Shown: positions 52,252 through 60,793 of the stretch, piece after piece
Numbering within the stretch: the first letter of the stretch is position 1
Layout: each line of letters begins with the position of its first letter
Origin: Streptacidiphilus albus JL83
Lineage (GTDB): Bacteria > Actinomycetota > Actinomycetes > Streptomycetales > Streptomycetaceae
Direction: 5' to 3'
NCBI RefSeq assembly: GCF_000744705.1
Contig: NZ_JQML01000001.1
Span: forward strand, 5,838,017-5,902,016
DNA length: 64,000 bases
The notes under the pieces: model-generated
What the model saw: the letters and a program-made list of their open reading frames with translations, nothing else
Database searches by the model: none
Told to the model about the DNA's origin: nothing
Made by a program: the position numbers and the translations under genes

Positions 52252-53943
52252 ATGGCCGCCATGACGGAGACGGCACCGGCGGAGCGCGGGTCCAGCAGGC
52301 GATCGGGCGGGAGGACGGCGGCCGCGGTGCTGCTGGCGGTCGCGCTGGCGCTGGCGGCGGCGGGGTGCTCGTCAGCGCGGCACCCCTCCGGATCGGCGGA
52401 CTCGGCGGTGTCCCGCGCTGCCGTGCCGTCCCGCGCGGTCGTGCCGGCCGCGGCGCTGCCGGTCTCGCTGGTGCCGCTGCCCTCGCAGCTCGCCGTGACC
52501 GGCGGGCCCGGCTATCCGATCACCTCGGCGACGGCGCTGGAGGCCACCGGCGGGGCGGCGGCGGTGCAGGTCGCGGGGCAGTTGGCGACCCTGCTGCGGG
52601 GGACGACCGGGCTCGTCCTGCCCGTACGGAACGACGCCACCGCCGCCGACGGGATCGTGCTGCGGCTGGTCCCGGGCGGGCCCGGCGGCGGTTACGGGGC
52701 CGAGGGCTACGACCTGGTCTCCGGGCCTGCCGGGGTGACCGTCACGGCCTCGGCCGGCGCCGGGCTCTTCCACGGGGTGCAGACGCTGCGCCAGCTGCTG
52801 CCCGCCCGGGGCGACGGGACGGTGCCGGCGGTACGGATCGCCGACCGTCCGCGCTACCCGGTGCGCAGCGCCCAGTTGGACGTGGCCCGGCACTTCTTCC
52901 CGGTGCCGGTGGTCGAGAAGTTCGTCGACCTGCTGGCGGAGTACAAGTTCGACTACCTGCACCTGCACCTGACGGACGACCAGGGCTGGCGGATCGCCGT
53001 CCCCGGACTGCCCGGACTGACCGGGATCGGGGCGTCCACCGAGGCCGGCGGCGGCCCCGGCGGCCACTACACCGACGCCGACTACCGGGCGATCGTGGCC
53101 TACGCGGCGGCCCGCTACATCACCGTCGTCCCCGAGGTGGACCTGCCGGCGCACATCAACGCGGCGCTGACCGCCTATCCCGGGCTGGCCTGCGCCGGGA
53201 GGTCGGCGCCGACTCCGTACAGCGGGATCGGCGGCGGATTCGACAACGTCTGCGCGGCGAAGCAGCAGACCTACACCTTCATCGACCGGGTGGTGGGCGC
53301 GCTCGCGGCGATGACCCCGGGGCCCTGGATCGGGATCGGCGGGGACGAGGCGACCACGCTCGACGCCGCCGACTACGCCGAGGTCATGACCAGGGCGTCG
53401 GCGATCGTCCGCGCCCATGGGAAGCAGCCGCTGGCCTGGGAGGACGCGGCGGCGGCCGGCCCCGGCGGGCCCGCGGTGCTGGCGGTGTGGCACCCGGCCG
53501 CCCAGGAGGCGGCACGGCTGCGCGGCCAGGTCGTGGCGGCGGCGCGGCGCGGCGTCCCGCTGGTGATGGAGCCCGCCGACCACGCCTACCTGGACCAGAA
53601 GTACAACCCGGCGACCGCGCTCGGCCTCCGGTGGGCCGGCTACGTCGACACCGAGCGCTCCTACGACTGGAATCCGGACACCGGGTTGCCGGGCCTGCCC
53701 TCCGGCTCGGTCACCGGGGTCGAGGCGGCCCTGTGGACCGAGACCCTGCCCACCCCGCAGGACCTGTGGACGATGCTGCTGCCCCGGCTCCCGGCGCTGG
53801 CGGAGGTCGGCTGGAGCCCGCAGGCGGTGCGGAGTTGGCCGTCCTTCGCCCGGCGGCTGGCGTCCCAGGCGCCGCGCTGGGACGCCCAGGGCTACTCCGG
53901 CTGGACCCACGACGCCGGGGTGCCCTGGCCGGCCGGCGCCTGA
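52252..53943 (+). CDS. Lipoprotein beta-N-acetylhexosaminidase (GH20)
   Basis: A 563-residue exported GH20 enzyme that releases GlcNAc from chitin oligomers. N-terminus: hydrophobic segment ending in the lipobox LAAAGCSS, so probably membrane-anchored. A GH20b domain (about 70-185) precedes the barrel. Key segments: YLHLHLTDDQGWRIAV, VVPEVDLPAHINAAL, the catalytic pair in IGIGGDEAT and AALWTETL near the end. It completes the chitin route started by the two GH18 enzymes at 37-41 kb. ATG 52252 or 52261. Confidence 0.94.
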   Translation: MAAMTETAPAERGSSRRSGGRTAAAVLLAVALALAAAGCSSARHPSGSADSAVSRAAVPSRAVVPAAALPVSLVPLPSQLAVTGGPGYPITSATALEATGGAAAVQVAGQLATLLRGTTGLVLPVRNDATAADGIVLRLVPGGPGGGYGAEGYDLVSGPAGVTVTASAGAGLFHGVQTLRQLLPARGDGTVPAVRIADRPRYPVRSAQLDVARHFFPVPVVEKFVDLLAEYKFDYLHLHLTDDQGWRIAVPGLPGLTGIGASTEAGGGPGGHYTDADYRAIVAYAAARYITVVPEVDLPAHINAALTAYPGLACAGRSAPTPYSGIGGGFDNVCAAKQQTYTFIDRVVGALAAMTPGPWIGIGGDEATTLDAADYAEVMTRASAIVRAHGKQPLAWEDAAAAGPGGPAVLAVWHPAAQEAARLRGQVVAAARRGVPLVMEPADHAYLDQKYNPATALGLRWAGYVDTERSYDWNPDTGLPGLPSGSVTGVEAALWTETLPTPQDLWTMLLPRLPALAEVGWSPQAVRSWPSFARRLASQAPRWDAQGYSGWTHDAGVPWPAGA

Positions 53944-53961
53944 GGCCGGCCGCCGGGGCGG

Positions 53962-55116
53962 TCAGCTGCGCCGGAGCGAGCGCAGCGCGCGGTGGACCAG
54001 GTCGACCGAGCCCAGCGTGGTGGAGCCGTGGGCGCAGAGCCGGATCTGGTCGGCCCGGACGGTGGCGGTGACGCCGTGCGCCTCCAGCGCCTTGCCCACC
54101 AGCGCCGGGTCGGTGGCCGGCATGGCGAAGGCGACGATCCCGGCGCGTTCGGCCTCCGAGGTCGGCGACAGCACCAGGCCGCCGACGCTGCGGACGGTGT
54201 CGATCAGCTGGTCGGTGCGGACGGAGATGTGGGCGGCGATCCGGCGGATCCCGGCCCGTTCGACCAGTTCCAGGGCGCGGGCCAGGCCGCCGGCCGCGAT
54301 CGGGCTGAGGTTGGTGATCGAGAACCGCTGGGCGCCGTCGGCGGCCCGGTGCCCGGCGCCGTCGAAGAGCCCCGCGTCCTCCACCCCGGTCCACCCGGTG
54401 AGCACCGGCTCCAGCCGCTCCAGGGCCAGGTCGGAGGCGTAGAGGAAGCCGGTGGACCAGCCCGCGCGGAGCCATTTCTGGCCCCCGGTGACCAGCAGGT
54501 CGGCGGCGGTCCAGGGCAGCACCGTCGCGCCCAGGCCCTGGATGGCGTCCACGATCAGCAGCCGGTCCGGGCCGATGACCTGCTTGATGCCGGCCAGGTC
54601 GGCGCGGAAGCCGGTGCGGAAGTCCACCGCCGAGAGTGAGACCGCGACGGTGTGCGGGGTGAGCGCCGCGCGGACCAGGTCCGGGGTGATCCGGCCGAGC
54701 CGGTCGGGGGAGAGCGGTACCGGCCGCACCCGGTCGAGGGCGGCGGCGCGCTGCCAGGGGTACAGGTTGGCGGGGAACTCGTGCGCGGGGACCAGCACGG
54801 TGCCGCGCGGCAGGCCGAGCGCCGCGTGGAAGAGGCCGGTGCTGGCGTTGGGCAGCAGTGCCACCCGGTCCAGGTCGGGGCCCTCGCCGGGCAGTCCCAG
54901 CAGCCGCGCCGCCGCCTGACGGGCACGAACTTCCTGTCCCATCAGTTCGTCCACCGTATGGGAGGTGCAGTGGGCCGCCTGGGTGGTCAGGGCCGCCGTG
55001 GCCTCGGCGACGTCCGCCGAGGGCGGTCCGAAGCGCCCGAAGTCGAGGTAGCCGTCCGGCTCGATGAAGTGTTCGGCGTAACCGGACAGGCCACCGGGGC
55101 CCGGGAGGGGAGACAT
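53962..55116 (-). CDS. Class V PLP-dependent aminotransferase-fold protein
   Basis: A 384-residue fold-type I enzyme of the aminotransferase class V group (cysteine desulfurase/kynureninase-like). The internal aldimine Lys is in LLVTGGQKWLRAGW, the PLP-binding Asp in LLIVDAIQGLGA, and FSITNLSPIAAGG contributes phosphate contacts. No conserved Cys on a mobile loop is apparent, so a desulfurase role is doubtful. Substrate unknown. Convergent with the GH20 gene, 18 bp apart, divergent from DUF445. Confidence 0.87.
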   Translation of the reverse strand: MSPLPGPGGLSGYAEHFIEPDGYLDFGRFGPPSADVAEATAALTTQAAHCTSHTVDELMGQEVRARQAAARLLGLPGEGPDLDRVALLPNASTGLFHAALGLPRGTVLVPAHEFPANLYPWQRAAALDRVRPVPLSPDRLGRITPDLVRAALTPHTVAVSLSAVDFRTGFRADLAGIKQVIGPDRLLIVDAIQGLGATVLPWTAADLLVTGGQKWLRAGWSTGFLYASDLALERLEPVLTGWTGVEDAGLFDGAGHRAADGAQRFSITNLSPIAAGGLARALELVERAGIRRIAAHISVRTDQLIDTVRSVGGLVLSPTSEAERAGIVAFAMPATDPALVGKALEAHGVTATVRADQIRLCAHGSTTLGSVDLVHRALRSLRRS

Positions 55117-55153
55117 CGGGGCGGGGACTCCCGTTCTGCGATCTCGAAAGGGT

Positions 55154-56461
55154 ATGACTGGGGACGTGGATACGCTCGAAGACAGTAAAGCCGACGCGCC
55201 GGTGGGCGTGCGCTACACCGCGTCGGACGAGGTGAAGCGGCGTGGCGTCCGCCGGATGAAGGCCATCGCCACCGGTTTCCTGGCGGTGGCGACGGTGGTC
55301 TACGCCCTGGCGAGCTGGGGCGTGCACGCCCACGTCGGAGCCTGGGCGGGCTATGTCCAGGCGGCGGCCGAGGCCGGGATGGTCGGCGCGCTGGCCGACT
55401 GGTTCGCGGTCACCGCGCTGTTCCGGCGTCCGCTGGGGCTGCCGATCCCGCACACCGCGATCATCCCGACCAAGAAGGACGTGTTCGGCCGCAGCCTCGG
55501 CCAGTTCGTCGGCGAGAACTTCCTCTCGGTCGAGGTGGTCCGGGGCCGGCTCGAGGCACTCGGGGTGGGGCGGCGGCTGGGGGAGTGGCTGGCCGCACCC
55601 GGCAGCGCGGAGAAGGTCACCAGGGAGGCCTCGGCGGCGCTGCGCGGCGCGCTGGCGGTGCTCAGGGACGAGGACGTACAGGCGGTCGTCGGCGAGGCGG
55701 TGACCCGGCGGGCGGCGGCGCAGCCGGTGGCCCAGCCGATAGGGGCGATGCTGGCCCGGATCGTCGCCGACGGCGGCCACCGGGGCGTGGTGGACCTGTG
55801 CGTGCTCCGGCTGAACAGCTGGATGGTCGAGCACCGGGACGCGGTCGTCCAGACGATCTCCGAGGGCACGCCGGGTTGGACCCCGAAGTTCATCGACCGT
55901 CAGGTCGGCGTCCGGGTCTACCGCGAGCTGCTGCGCTTCGCGGAGGAGGTCAGGGACGACCCGCAGCACGCGGCCCGGGGTGCGGTCGACAGCTTCCTGG
56001 AGGACTTCGCCAAGGAGCTGCAGACCGATCCGGAGACCATTGCCAAGATCGAGCGGGCCAAGGTGGAGCTGCTCGGCCGCAGCGAGGTGCAGGACCTGAT
56101 CGCCTCGGCCTGGAGCGCGATCCGGTCGATGGTGCTCCAGGCCGCCGAGGACGAGGACAGCCAGCTGCGGGTGCGGCTGCGGGACGGCATCCGCTCCTTC
56201 GGCGCCCGGCTGGCGACGGACGAGCGGCTCCAGGCGAAGCTCGACGGCTGGCTGGAGGACGCCGCCGAGTACCTGGTCGACACCTACCGGTCCGAGATCA
56301 CCTCGCTGATCTCGGAGACGGTGGCGAGCTGGGACGCGAACGAGGCCTCCCGCAAGATCGAGGCCAATGTCGGCCGCGACCTCCAGTTCATCCGGATCAA
56401 CGGGACGGTGGTGGGCGCGCTGGCCGGGCTGCTGATCCACACCGTCTCGACGCTGGTCTGA
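55154..56461 (+). CDS. DUF445 family membrane protein
   Basis: A 435-residue protein with a TM pair near the N-terminus (about 38-95, including GYVQAAAEAGMVGALADWFAVTALFRRPLGLPIPHTAIIP, which is the DUF445 signature split over that region), a long helical middle domain and a C-terminal TM (GTVVGALAGLLIHTV). Family function is unknown. ATG at 55154. Its stop codon is the first base group of three 15-bp tandem repeats. Confidence 0.88.
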   Translation: MTGDVDTLEDSKADAPVGVRYTASDEVKRRGVRRMKAIATGFLAVATVVYALASWGVHAHVGAWAGYVQAAAEAGMVGALADWFAVTALFRRPLGLPIPHTAIIPTKKDVFGRSLGQFVGENFLSVEVVRGRLEALGVGRRLGEWLAAPGSAEKVTREASAALRGALAVLRDEDVQAVVGEAVTRRAAAQPVAQPIGAMLARIVADGGHRGVVDLCVLRLNSWMVEHRDAVVQTISEGTPGWTPKFIDRQVGVRVYRELLRFAEEVRDDPQHAARGAVDSFLEDFAKELQTDPETIAKIERAKVELLGRSEVQDLIASAWSAIRSMVLQAAEDEDSQLRVRLRDGIRSFGARLATDERLQAKLDGWLEDAAEYLVDTYRSEITSLISETVASWDANEASRKIEANVGRDLQFIRINGTVVGALAGLLIHTVSTLV

Positions 56462-56501
56462 ACGACCGCCGTCTGAACGACCGCCGTCGGAACGACCGCG
56501 G
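56457..56501. repeat. Three 15-bp tandem repeats at the DUF445 stop
   Basis: TCTGAACGACCGCCG occurs twice exactly (56457-56471, 56472-56486), then as TCGGAACGACCGCGG. The first copy contains the stop codon of the DUF445 gene. It recalls the tandem array at 43893, which also begins at a stop codon and shares CGACCG. Confidence 0.8.
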
Positions 56502-56560
56502 CGGCAACGGCTGTGAGACGCTGAGGTCTTTGGCCGGACGGGGACGAGAGGGGCAGCGGG

Positions 56561-57622
56561 ATGGCAGCGGCAGTGGCGGGGACGGGTCCGGGGACCGGCC
56601 TGGAGGAGTTCGTGGCCGGGCTCCCCAAGGCGGAGCTGCACGTCCACCATGTCGGCTCGGCCTCGCCGGCCGTGGTCGCCGGGCTGGCCGCCCGCTACCA
56701 GGGGCTGACCTCGGTCCCGGCCGACCCGGCGGAGCTGGCGGCGTACTTCGAGTTCACCGACTTCGCGCACTTCATCAAGGTCTACCTGTCCGTGGTCGAC
56801 CTGGTCCGCGACGCGGCCGACGTCCGGGCGCTGACCTACGGCATCGCGGTGGACATGGCCCGGCAGAACATCCGCTACGCCGAGCTCACGGTCACCCCCT
56901 ACAGCTCGGTCCGGCGCGGGATCCCCGGCGAGGCGTTCATGGAGGCGATCGAGGACGCCCGGAAGGCCGCCGAGGCCGAGCTCGGCGTGGTGCTGCGCTG
57001 GTGCTTCGACATTCCCGGCGAGGCCGGCCTGGAGTCCGCCGAGATCACCGAGCGGCTGGCACTGGACCTGCGGCCGGAGGGACTGGTCAGCTTCGGCCTG
57101 GGCGGCCCCGAGGTGGGCGTCCCGCGTCGGCAGTTCCAGCCCTACTTCGACCGGGCCCGCGCCGCCGGGCTGCACAGCGTCCCGCACGCGGGTGAGGCGA
57201 CCGGCCCGGAGACGGTCTGGGACGCGCTGCGCTTCCTCGGCGCGGAGCGGATCGGCCACGGCACCACCTCGGTCCAGGACCCCCGGCTGGTCGACCACCT
57301 GGGCGAGCACCTGATCCCGCTGGAGGTCTGCCCGACCTCCAACATCGCGACCCGGGTGGTCGAGCGGATCGAGGACCACCCGCTGCGGCGGATGGTCGAC
57401 GCCGGGCTGTTCGTCACCATCAACAGCGACGACCCGCCGATGTTCGGCACCGACCTGAACCACGAGTACACGGTCGCGGCCGAACTGCTGGGCCTGGACG
57501 AGGCGGGGATCGCCGAGCTCGCCCGGCAGGGTGTGCGCGCATCCTTCCTGGACCAGGGCGGCCAGGCCCGGATCATCGCCGAGATCGACGCCCATCTCGC
57601 CGGTTGGCAGCGCCCGGCCTGA
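56561..57622 (+). CDS. add: Adenosine deaminase
   Basis: A 353-residue metal-dependent deaminase of the ADA/AMP deaminase family that turns adenosine into inosine. The first metal pair is in LPKAELHVHHVGSAS, a variant of the usual HxHLEG; VPHAGEATGPETVWDAL carries the catalytic His-Glu, RIGHGTTS the third ligand and VTINSDDPPMFGTDLNHEY the Asp pair. The HHVGSAS form is typical of an actinomycete subgroup that has not all been assayed, so the substrate could be a related nucleoside. ATG at 56561 after GAGAGGGG. Confidence 0.9.
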   Translation: MAAAVAGTGPGTGLEEFVAGLPKAELHVHHVGSASPAVVAGLAARYQGLTSVPADPAELAAYFEFTDFAHFIKVYLSVVDLVRDAADVRALTYGIAVDMARQNIRYAELTVTPYSSVRRGIPGEAFMEAIEDARKAAEAELGVVLRWCFDIPGEAGLESAEITERLALDLRPEGLVSFGLGGPEVGVPRRQFQPYFDRARAAGLHSVPHAGEATGPETVWDALRFLGAERIGHGTTSVQDPRLVDHLGEHLIPLEVCPTSNIATRVVERIEDHPLRRMVDAGLFVTINSDDPPMFGTDLNHEYTVAAELLGLDEAGIAELARQGVRASFLDQGGQARIIAEIDAHLAGWQRPA

Positions 57623-57637
57623 CCCGGGATTCCTCCG

Positions 57638-57668
57638 CCCCGCGGGGAGCCGAGTGCTCCCCGCGGGG
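57638..57668 (+). terminator. Terminator after adenosine deaminase
   Basis: CCCCGCGGGGAGC (57638-57650) and its exact complement (57656-57668) form a 13-bp stem with loop CGAGT, followed by TTT. Confidence 0.88.
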
Positions 57669-57692
57669 TTTCCGTGCGTCCGGGCGTCGGCT

Positions 57693-57724
57693 AACTTGTA
57701 TGAACAAGTTCCTGAATCTGTTCA
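57693..57724. promoter_or_regulatory. Operator-like repeats before the FAD oxidoreductase gene
   Basis: AACTTGT (57693-57699) and ACAAGTT (57704-57710) form a perfect 7-bp inverted repeat around ATGA; the second arm overlaps TGAACA (57701-57706), which pairs with TGTTCA at 57719-57724. Such paired arms suggest a GntR- or LacI-type regulator not encoded in this window. Confidence 0.55.
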
Positions 57725-57769
57725 TGTCTGATTCATCGAACAGCGGCCGGTATGTCATTCGGAGGCTTC

Positions 57770-58912
57770 ATGGTCGATTCCGTGAGAGTCATCGTCGTAG
57801 GAGCAGGCGCGCTCGGGACCATGCATGCATGGCATCTGGTCGAGCGCGGACATGAGGTAGTCCATCTGGAGCGCGAGGCACAGGCGCGGGGCGCGTCTGT
57901 GCGCAACTTCGGCCTGGTGTGGGTCGGCGGCCGGTCCAACGGGGCCGAGCTGGAGACCGCGCTGAGAGCCCGTCGGCTGTGGGAGGAGATCGCCGAGCAG
58001 GTGCCCGGCGTCGGCTTCCGCGCCAGCGGTTCGCTCACGGTGCTGCGCACCGAGGCCGAGCACGCGGTCGCCGCCGAGGTCGTCGCCCGGCCGGACGCCG
58101 CGGTGCGCGGCTGGGAACTACTGGACGAGGAGGCCGTGCGCAAGGCCAACCCGGCGCTGCGCGGCGAGCAGTTGGGCGCGCTGTGGAGCCCGCTCGACGC
58201 CCAGGTCGAGCCGCGGGTGACCCAGCGGGCGCTGCAGGCGCACCTGGCCGCCTCCGGCCGCTACACCTTCCTCGGCGGGCGCGAGGTCCGCGAGGTGCTG
58301 GACGCCGGCGGGCAGCGCGCGGTGCGGGACGACCGGGGCGAGGTCCACGGCGGCGACGCGGTGGTGCTGTGCACCGGCGCCTGGCTCGGCGGCCTGGTCC
58401 GCGAGCTGGCACCGGAACTGCCGGTGCGTCGGGTCCGGCTGCAGATGATGCAGACCGAGCCGCTCGGCGAGCAGCTGACCACCTCGGTCGCCGACGGCGA
58501 CAGCTTCCGCTACTACCCGGCCTACGCCGGTCCGGCGCTGGAGGCGCTCAACGCCGGCCAGCCGCAGCACCCGACCGCCGCCGGCCACCGGATGCAGCTG
58601 CTGATGGTGCAGCGCGCCGACGGCTCGCTGACCATCGGCGACACCCACGAGTACGACCAGCCCTTCGGCTTCGACGTGGTCGAGGACCCGTACGCCTACC
58701 TGACCGGTGTCGCGGAGGGCCTCCTCGGCCGTCCGCTGCCGGCGGTCCGCCGCCGTTGGGCCGGGGTGTACGCGCAGTGCCTGGACACCACCGAGGTGGT
58801 GCACCGCGAGCAGGTGCGCGAGGGCGTGTGGCTGGTGACCGGCCCCGGCGGCCGGGGGATGACCTGTTCGCCCGCGATCGGCGAGGCGACCGTTGCGGAG
58901 ATGGGACTCTGA
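57770..58912 (+). CDS. FAD-dependent oxidoreductase, TIGR03364 type (aminophosphonate-linked)
   Basis: A 380-residue DAO-family flavoenzyme. The Rossmann motif VIVVGAGALGTMHAWHLVERG opens the protein, followed by HLEREAQARGASVRNFGLVWVGG (a TIGR03364 hallmark), LWSPLDAQVEPR and the C-terminal VTGPGGRGMTCSPAIGE. Proteins of this type are linked to phosphonatase-like hydrolases and are thought to oxidise aminoethylphosphonate-like amines; the next gene is exactly such a hydrolase. ATG at 57770 follows GGAGG at five bases; its stop overlaps the next start by one base. Confidence 0.88.
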   Translation: MVDSVRVIVVGAGALGTMHAWHLVERGHEVVHLEREAQARGASVRNFGLVWVGGRSNGAELETALRARRLWEEIAEQVPGVGFRASGSLTVLRTEAEHAVAAEVVARPDAAVRGWELLDEEAVRKANPALRGEQLGALWSPLDAQVEPRVTQRALQAHLAASGRYTFLGGREVREVLDAGGQRAVRDDRGEVHGGDAVVLCTGAWLGGLVRELAPELPVRRVRLQMMQTEPLGEQLTTSVADGDSFRYYPAYAGPALEALNAGQPQHPTAAGHRMQLLMVQRADGSLTIGDTHEYDQPFGFDVVEDPYAYLTGVAEGLLGRPLPAVRRRWAGVYAQCLDTTEVVHREQVREGVWLVTGPGGRGMTCSPAIGEATVAEMGL

Positions 58913-59625
58913 TGACTGATCCGACGAACGGCAGCACGCCGGCCCCGCTGCGCACCCGGCTGGTGGTGCTGGACATGGCCGGCACCACCGTCGCCGACGA
59001 CGGCCTGGTGGAGCAGGCCTTCGACGCCGCCGCGTCCGCGCTGGGCGTGGTCCGGGGCACCGAGCAGCACGAGCGGATGGTGCAGTACGTCCGCGACACC
59101 ATGGGCGAGAGCAAGATCAGCGTCTTCCGTGAGCTGTTCGGCGAGGAGGACGCCGCCCAGCGCGCCAACGTCGCCTTCGAGGCCGCCTACCACGACCTGG
59201 TCGACCAGGGTCACTGCGCGGCGCTGCCCGGCGCCGAGGACACCATTCGCGAGCTGCGGAAGTCCGGCCTGACGGTGGTGCTGACCACCGGCTTCTCCGG
59301 TCCGACCCAGCAGCGGATCCTGGACGCGCTGGGCTGGCAGGGCCTGGCCGACCTGGTGCTCTGCCCGGCCGACGCGGGCGGCCGCGGCCGTCCGTACCCG
59401 GACCTGGCGCTGGCCGCGCTGCTGCGCACCCGCGCGGCGGACGACGTCCGCGAGCTGGCCGTGGTCGGCGACACCGCGTACGACATGCGCTGCGGCGCGA
59501 GCGCCGGGGCGGGCGTGGTCGCGGGCGTGCTCACCGGCGCGCACGACGCCGAGCGGCTGCGCGGCGGCGGGGCCACCCACGTCCTGGGCTCGGTGGCGGA
59601 GCTCCCGGCGCTGCTGAACGGCTGA
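58912..59625 (+). CDS. Phosphonatase-like HAD hydrolase (TIGR03351 type)
   Basis: A 237-residue HAD hydrolase related to phosphonoacetaldehyde hydrolase. Motif I is VVLDMAGTTVADDG (the DMAGT form of PhnX), motif II TTGFSG, motif III/IV GRGRPYPDL and AVVGDTAYDM. The PhnX cap Lys is not evident, which fits the TIGR03351 group. With the coupled FAD enzyme it probably breaks down an aminophosphonate after oxidative deamination. ATG overlaps the upstream stop (TGATG). No phosphonate transporter is in the window. Confidence 0.88.
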   Translation: MTDPTNGSTPAPLRTRLVVLDMAGTTVADDGLVEQAFDAAASALGVVRGTEQHERMVQYVRDTMGESKISVFRELFGEEDAAQRANVAFEAAYHDLVDQGHCAALPGAEDTIRELRKSGLTVVLTTGFSGPTQQRILDALGWQGLADLVLCPADAGGRGRPYPDLALAALLRTRAADDVRELAVVGDTAYDMRCGASAGAGVVAGVLTGAHDAERLRGGGATHVLGSVAELPALLNG

Positions 59626-59635
59626 CGCGAAACGG

Positions 59636-59665
59636 AAGGCCCCTCCCGCTCGCGGGAGGGGCCTT
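59636..59665. terminator. Bidirectional terminator
   Basis: AAGGCCCCTCCCG (59636-59648) and its exact complement (59653-59665) form a 13-bp stem with loop CTCG, with A- and T-ends on the two sides, between convergent genes (stops 59625 and 59676). Confidence 0.92.
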
Positions 59666-59675
59666 CGGCGTCGGC

Positions 59676-60455
59676 TCAGATCAGGTCGACCAGGTCGGCG
59701 ATCGAGTCCGCCACATTGGTCGGCCGGTAGGGGAAGCGCTCGACGTCGGCGGCCTGGGTCAGACCGGTGAGGACGAGGAAGGTCGTCATGCCGGCCTCCA
59801 TGCCCGAGACGATGTCGGTGTCCATCCGGTCGCCGATCATGGCGCTGGTCTCGGAGTGGGCGCCGATGGCGTTGAGTCCGGCGCGCATCATCAGCGGGTT
59901 GGGCTTTCCGACGAAGTAGGGCTCCACACCGGTGGCCTTGGTGATGAGCGCCGCGACCGCCCCGGTGGCCGGCAGTGCGCCCTCGGCGGAGGGTCCGGTC
60001 TCGTCCGGGTTGGTGGCGATGAAGCGGGCCCCGGCGTTGATCAGCCGGACGGCCTTGGTCATGGCCTCGAAGGAGTAGGTCCGGGTCTCCCCGAGGATGA
60101 CGAAGTCGGGGTCGGTGTCGGTGAGGATGTAGCCGACGTCGTGCAGGGCCGTGGTCAGGCCCGCCTCGCCGATGACATAGGCGGTGCCGCCGGGCCGCTG
60201 GTCGTCGAGGAACTTGGCGGTGGCCAGCGCGGAGGTCCAGATGTGCTCGACCGGGACGTCGAGTCCCATCCTGGCCAGCCGGGCGTGGAGGTCGCGCTGG
60301 GTGTACATCGAATTGTTGGTGAGCACCAGGAAGGGCTTCCCGGAGTCACGGAGTCGCTTCAGGAAGGCGTCGGCCCCGGGGATCGGCACGCCCTCGTGGA
60401 TGAGGACTCCGTCCATGTCGGTGAGCCAGGACTCGATCGCCTTGCGCTCTGCCAC
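59676..60455 (-). CDS. HAD-IIA family phosphatase (NagD-like)
   Basis: A 259-residue HAD hydrolase of the NagD/PGP type. Motif [14 protein letters not shown], motif [15 protein letters not shown], the long cap domain between, [13 protein letters not shown] with the catalytic Lys, and [18 protein letters not shown]. It dephosphorylates nucleotides or sugar phosphates; the true substrate is unknown. The GTG at 60455 follows AGGAGACACC; the frame extends to an ATG at 60503 without support. Confidence 0.9.
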   Translation of the reverse strand: MAERKAIESWLTDMDGVLIHEGVPIPGADAFLKRLRDSGKPFLVLTNNSMYTQRDLHARLARMGLDVPVEHIWTSALATAKFLDDQRPGGTAYVIGEAGLTTALHDVGYILTDTDPDFVILGETRTYSFEAMTKAVRLINAGARFIATNPDETGPSAEGALPATGAVAALITKATGVEPYFVGKPNPLMMRAGLNAIGAHSETSAMIGDRMDTDIVSGMEAGMTTFLVLTGLTQAADVERFPYRPTNVADSIADLVDLI

Positions 60456-60793
60456 GTTGGTGTCTCCTAGGTCTTGCGATGGTTCTGAACGATTTCCCTG
60501 CATCGCTCCGGACCGGACACCGGCGGCCGGCCGGGCACCACTGTCTGCCCCAGCACCGTCAGCCTAGTCGTCCGTGGCCACAAGCAGCAGTGTGCTGCTC
60601 CGGGCGCGGCGCCGCCCCGCCCCTCTGTTCGAGGGCGGGGCCGTTCGCATGAGCGGTTCACCCGGTTGGCCACGGCGGATTGCCGACTGGCGGATGTCGC
60701 GCCATCAAAAAGTGGCATCTCGTCATATTTTGGGCTGGTAAGGGTGAATGGCCGAGACCCACCTCGGCGGCCCCGGACCGAGAGGAGCCCTGC
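60456..60793. other. Divergent intergenic region NagD-like / surface protein
   Basis: A hairpin GCCCCGCCC...T/AGGGCGGGGC lies at 60613-60640. An AT-rich patch around 60705-60735 (ATCAAAAAGTGGCATC and CATATTTTGG) is the likely promoter of the surface-protein gene. The surface-protein frame is open to an ATG at 60680 but lacks a ribosome binding site there. Confidence 0.55.
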
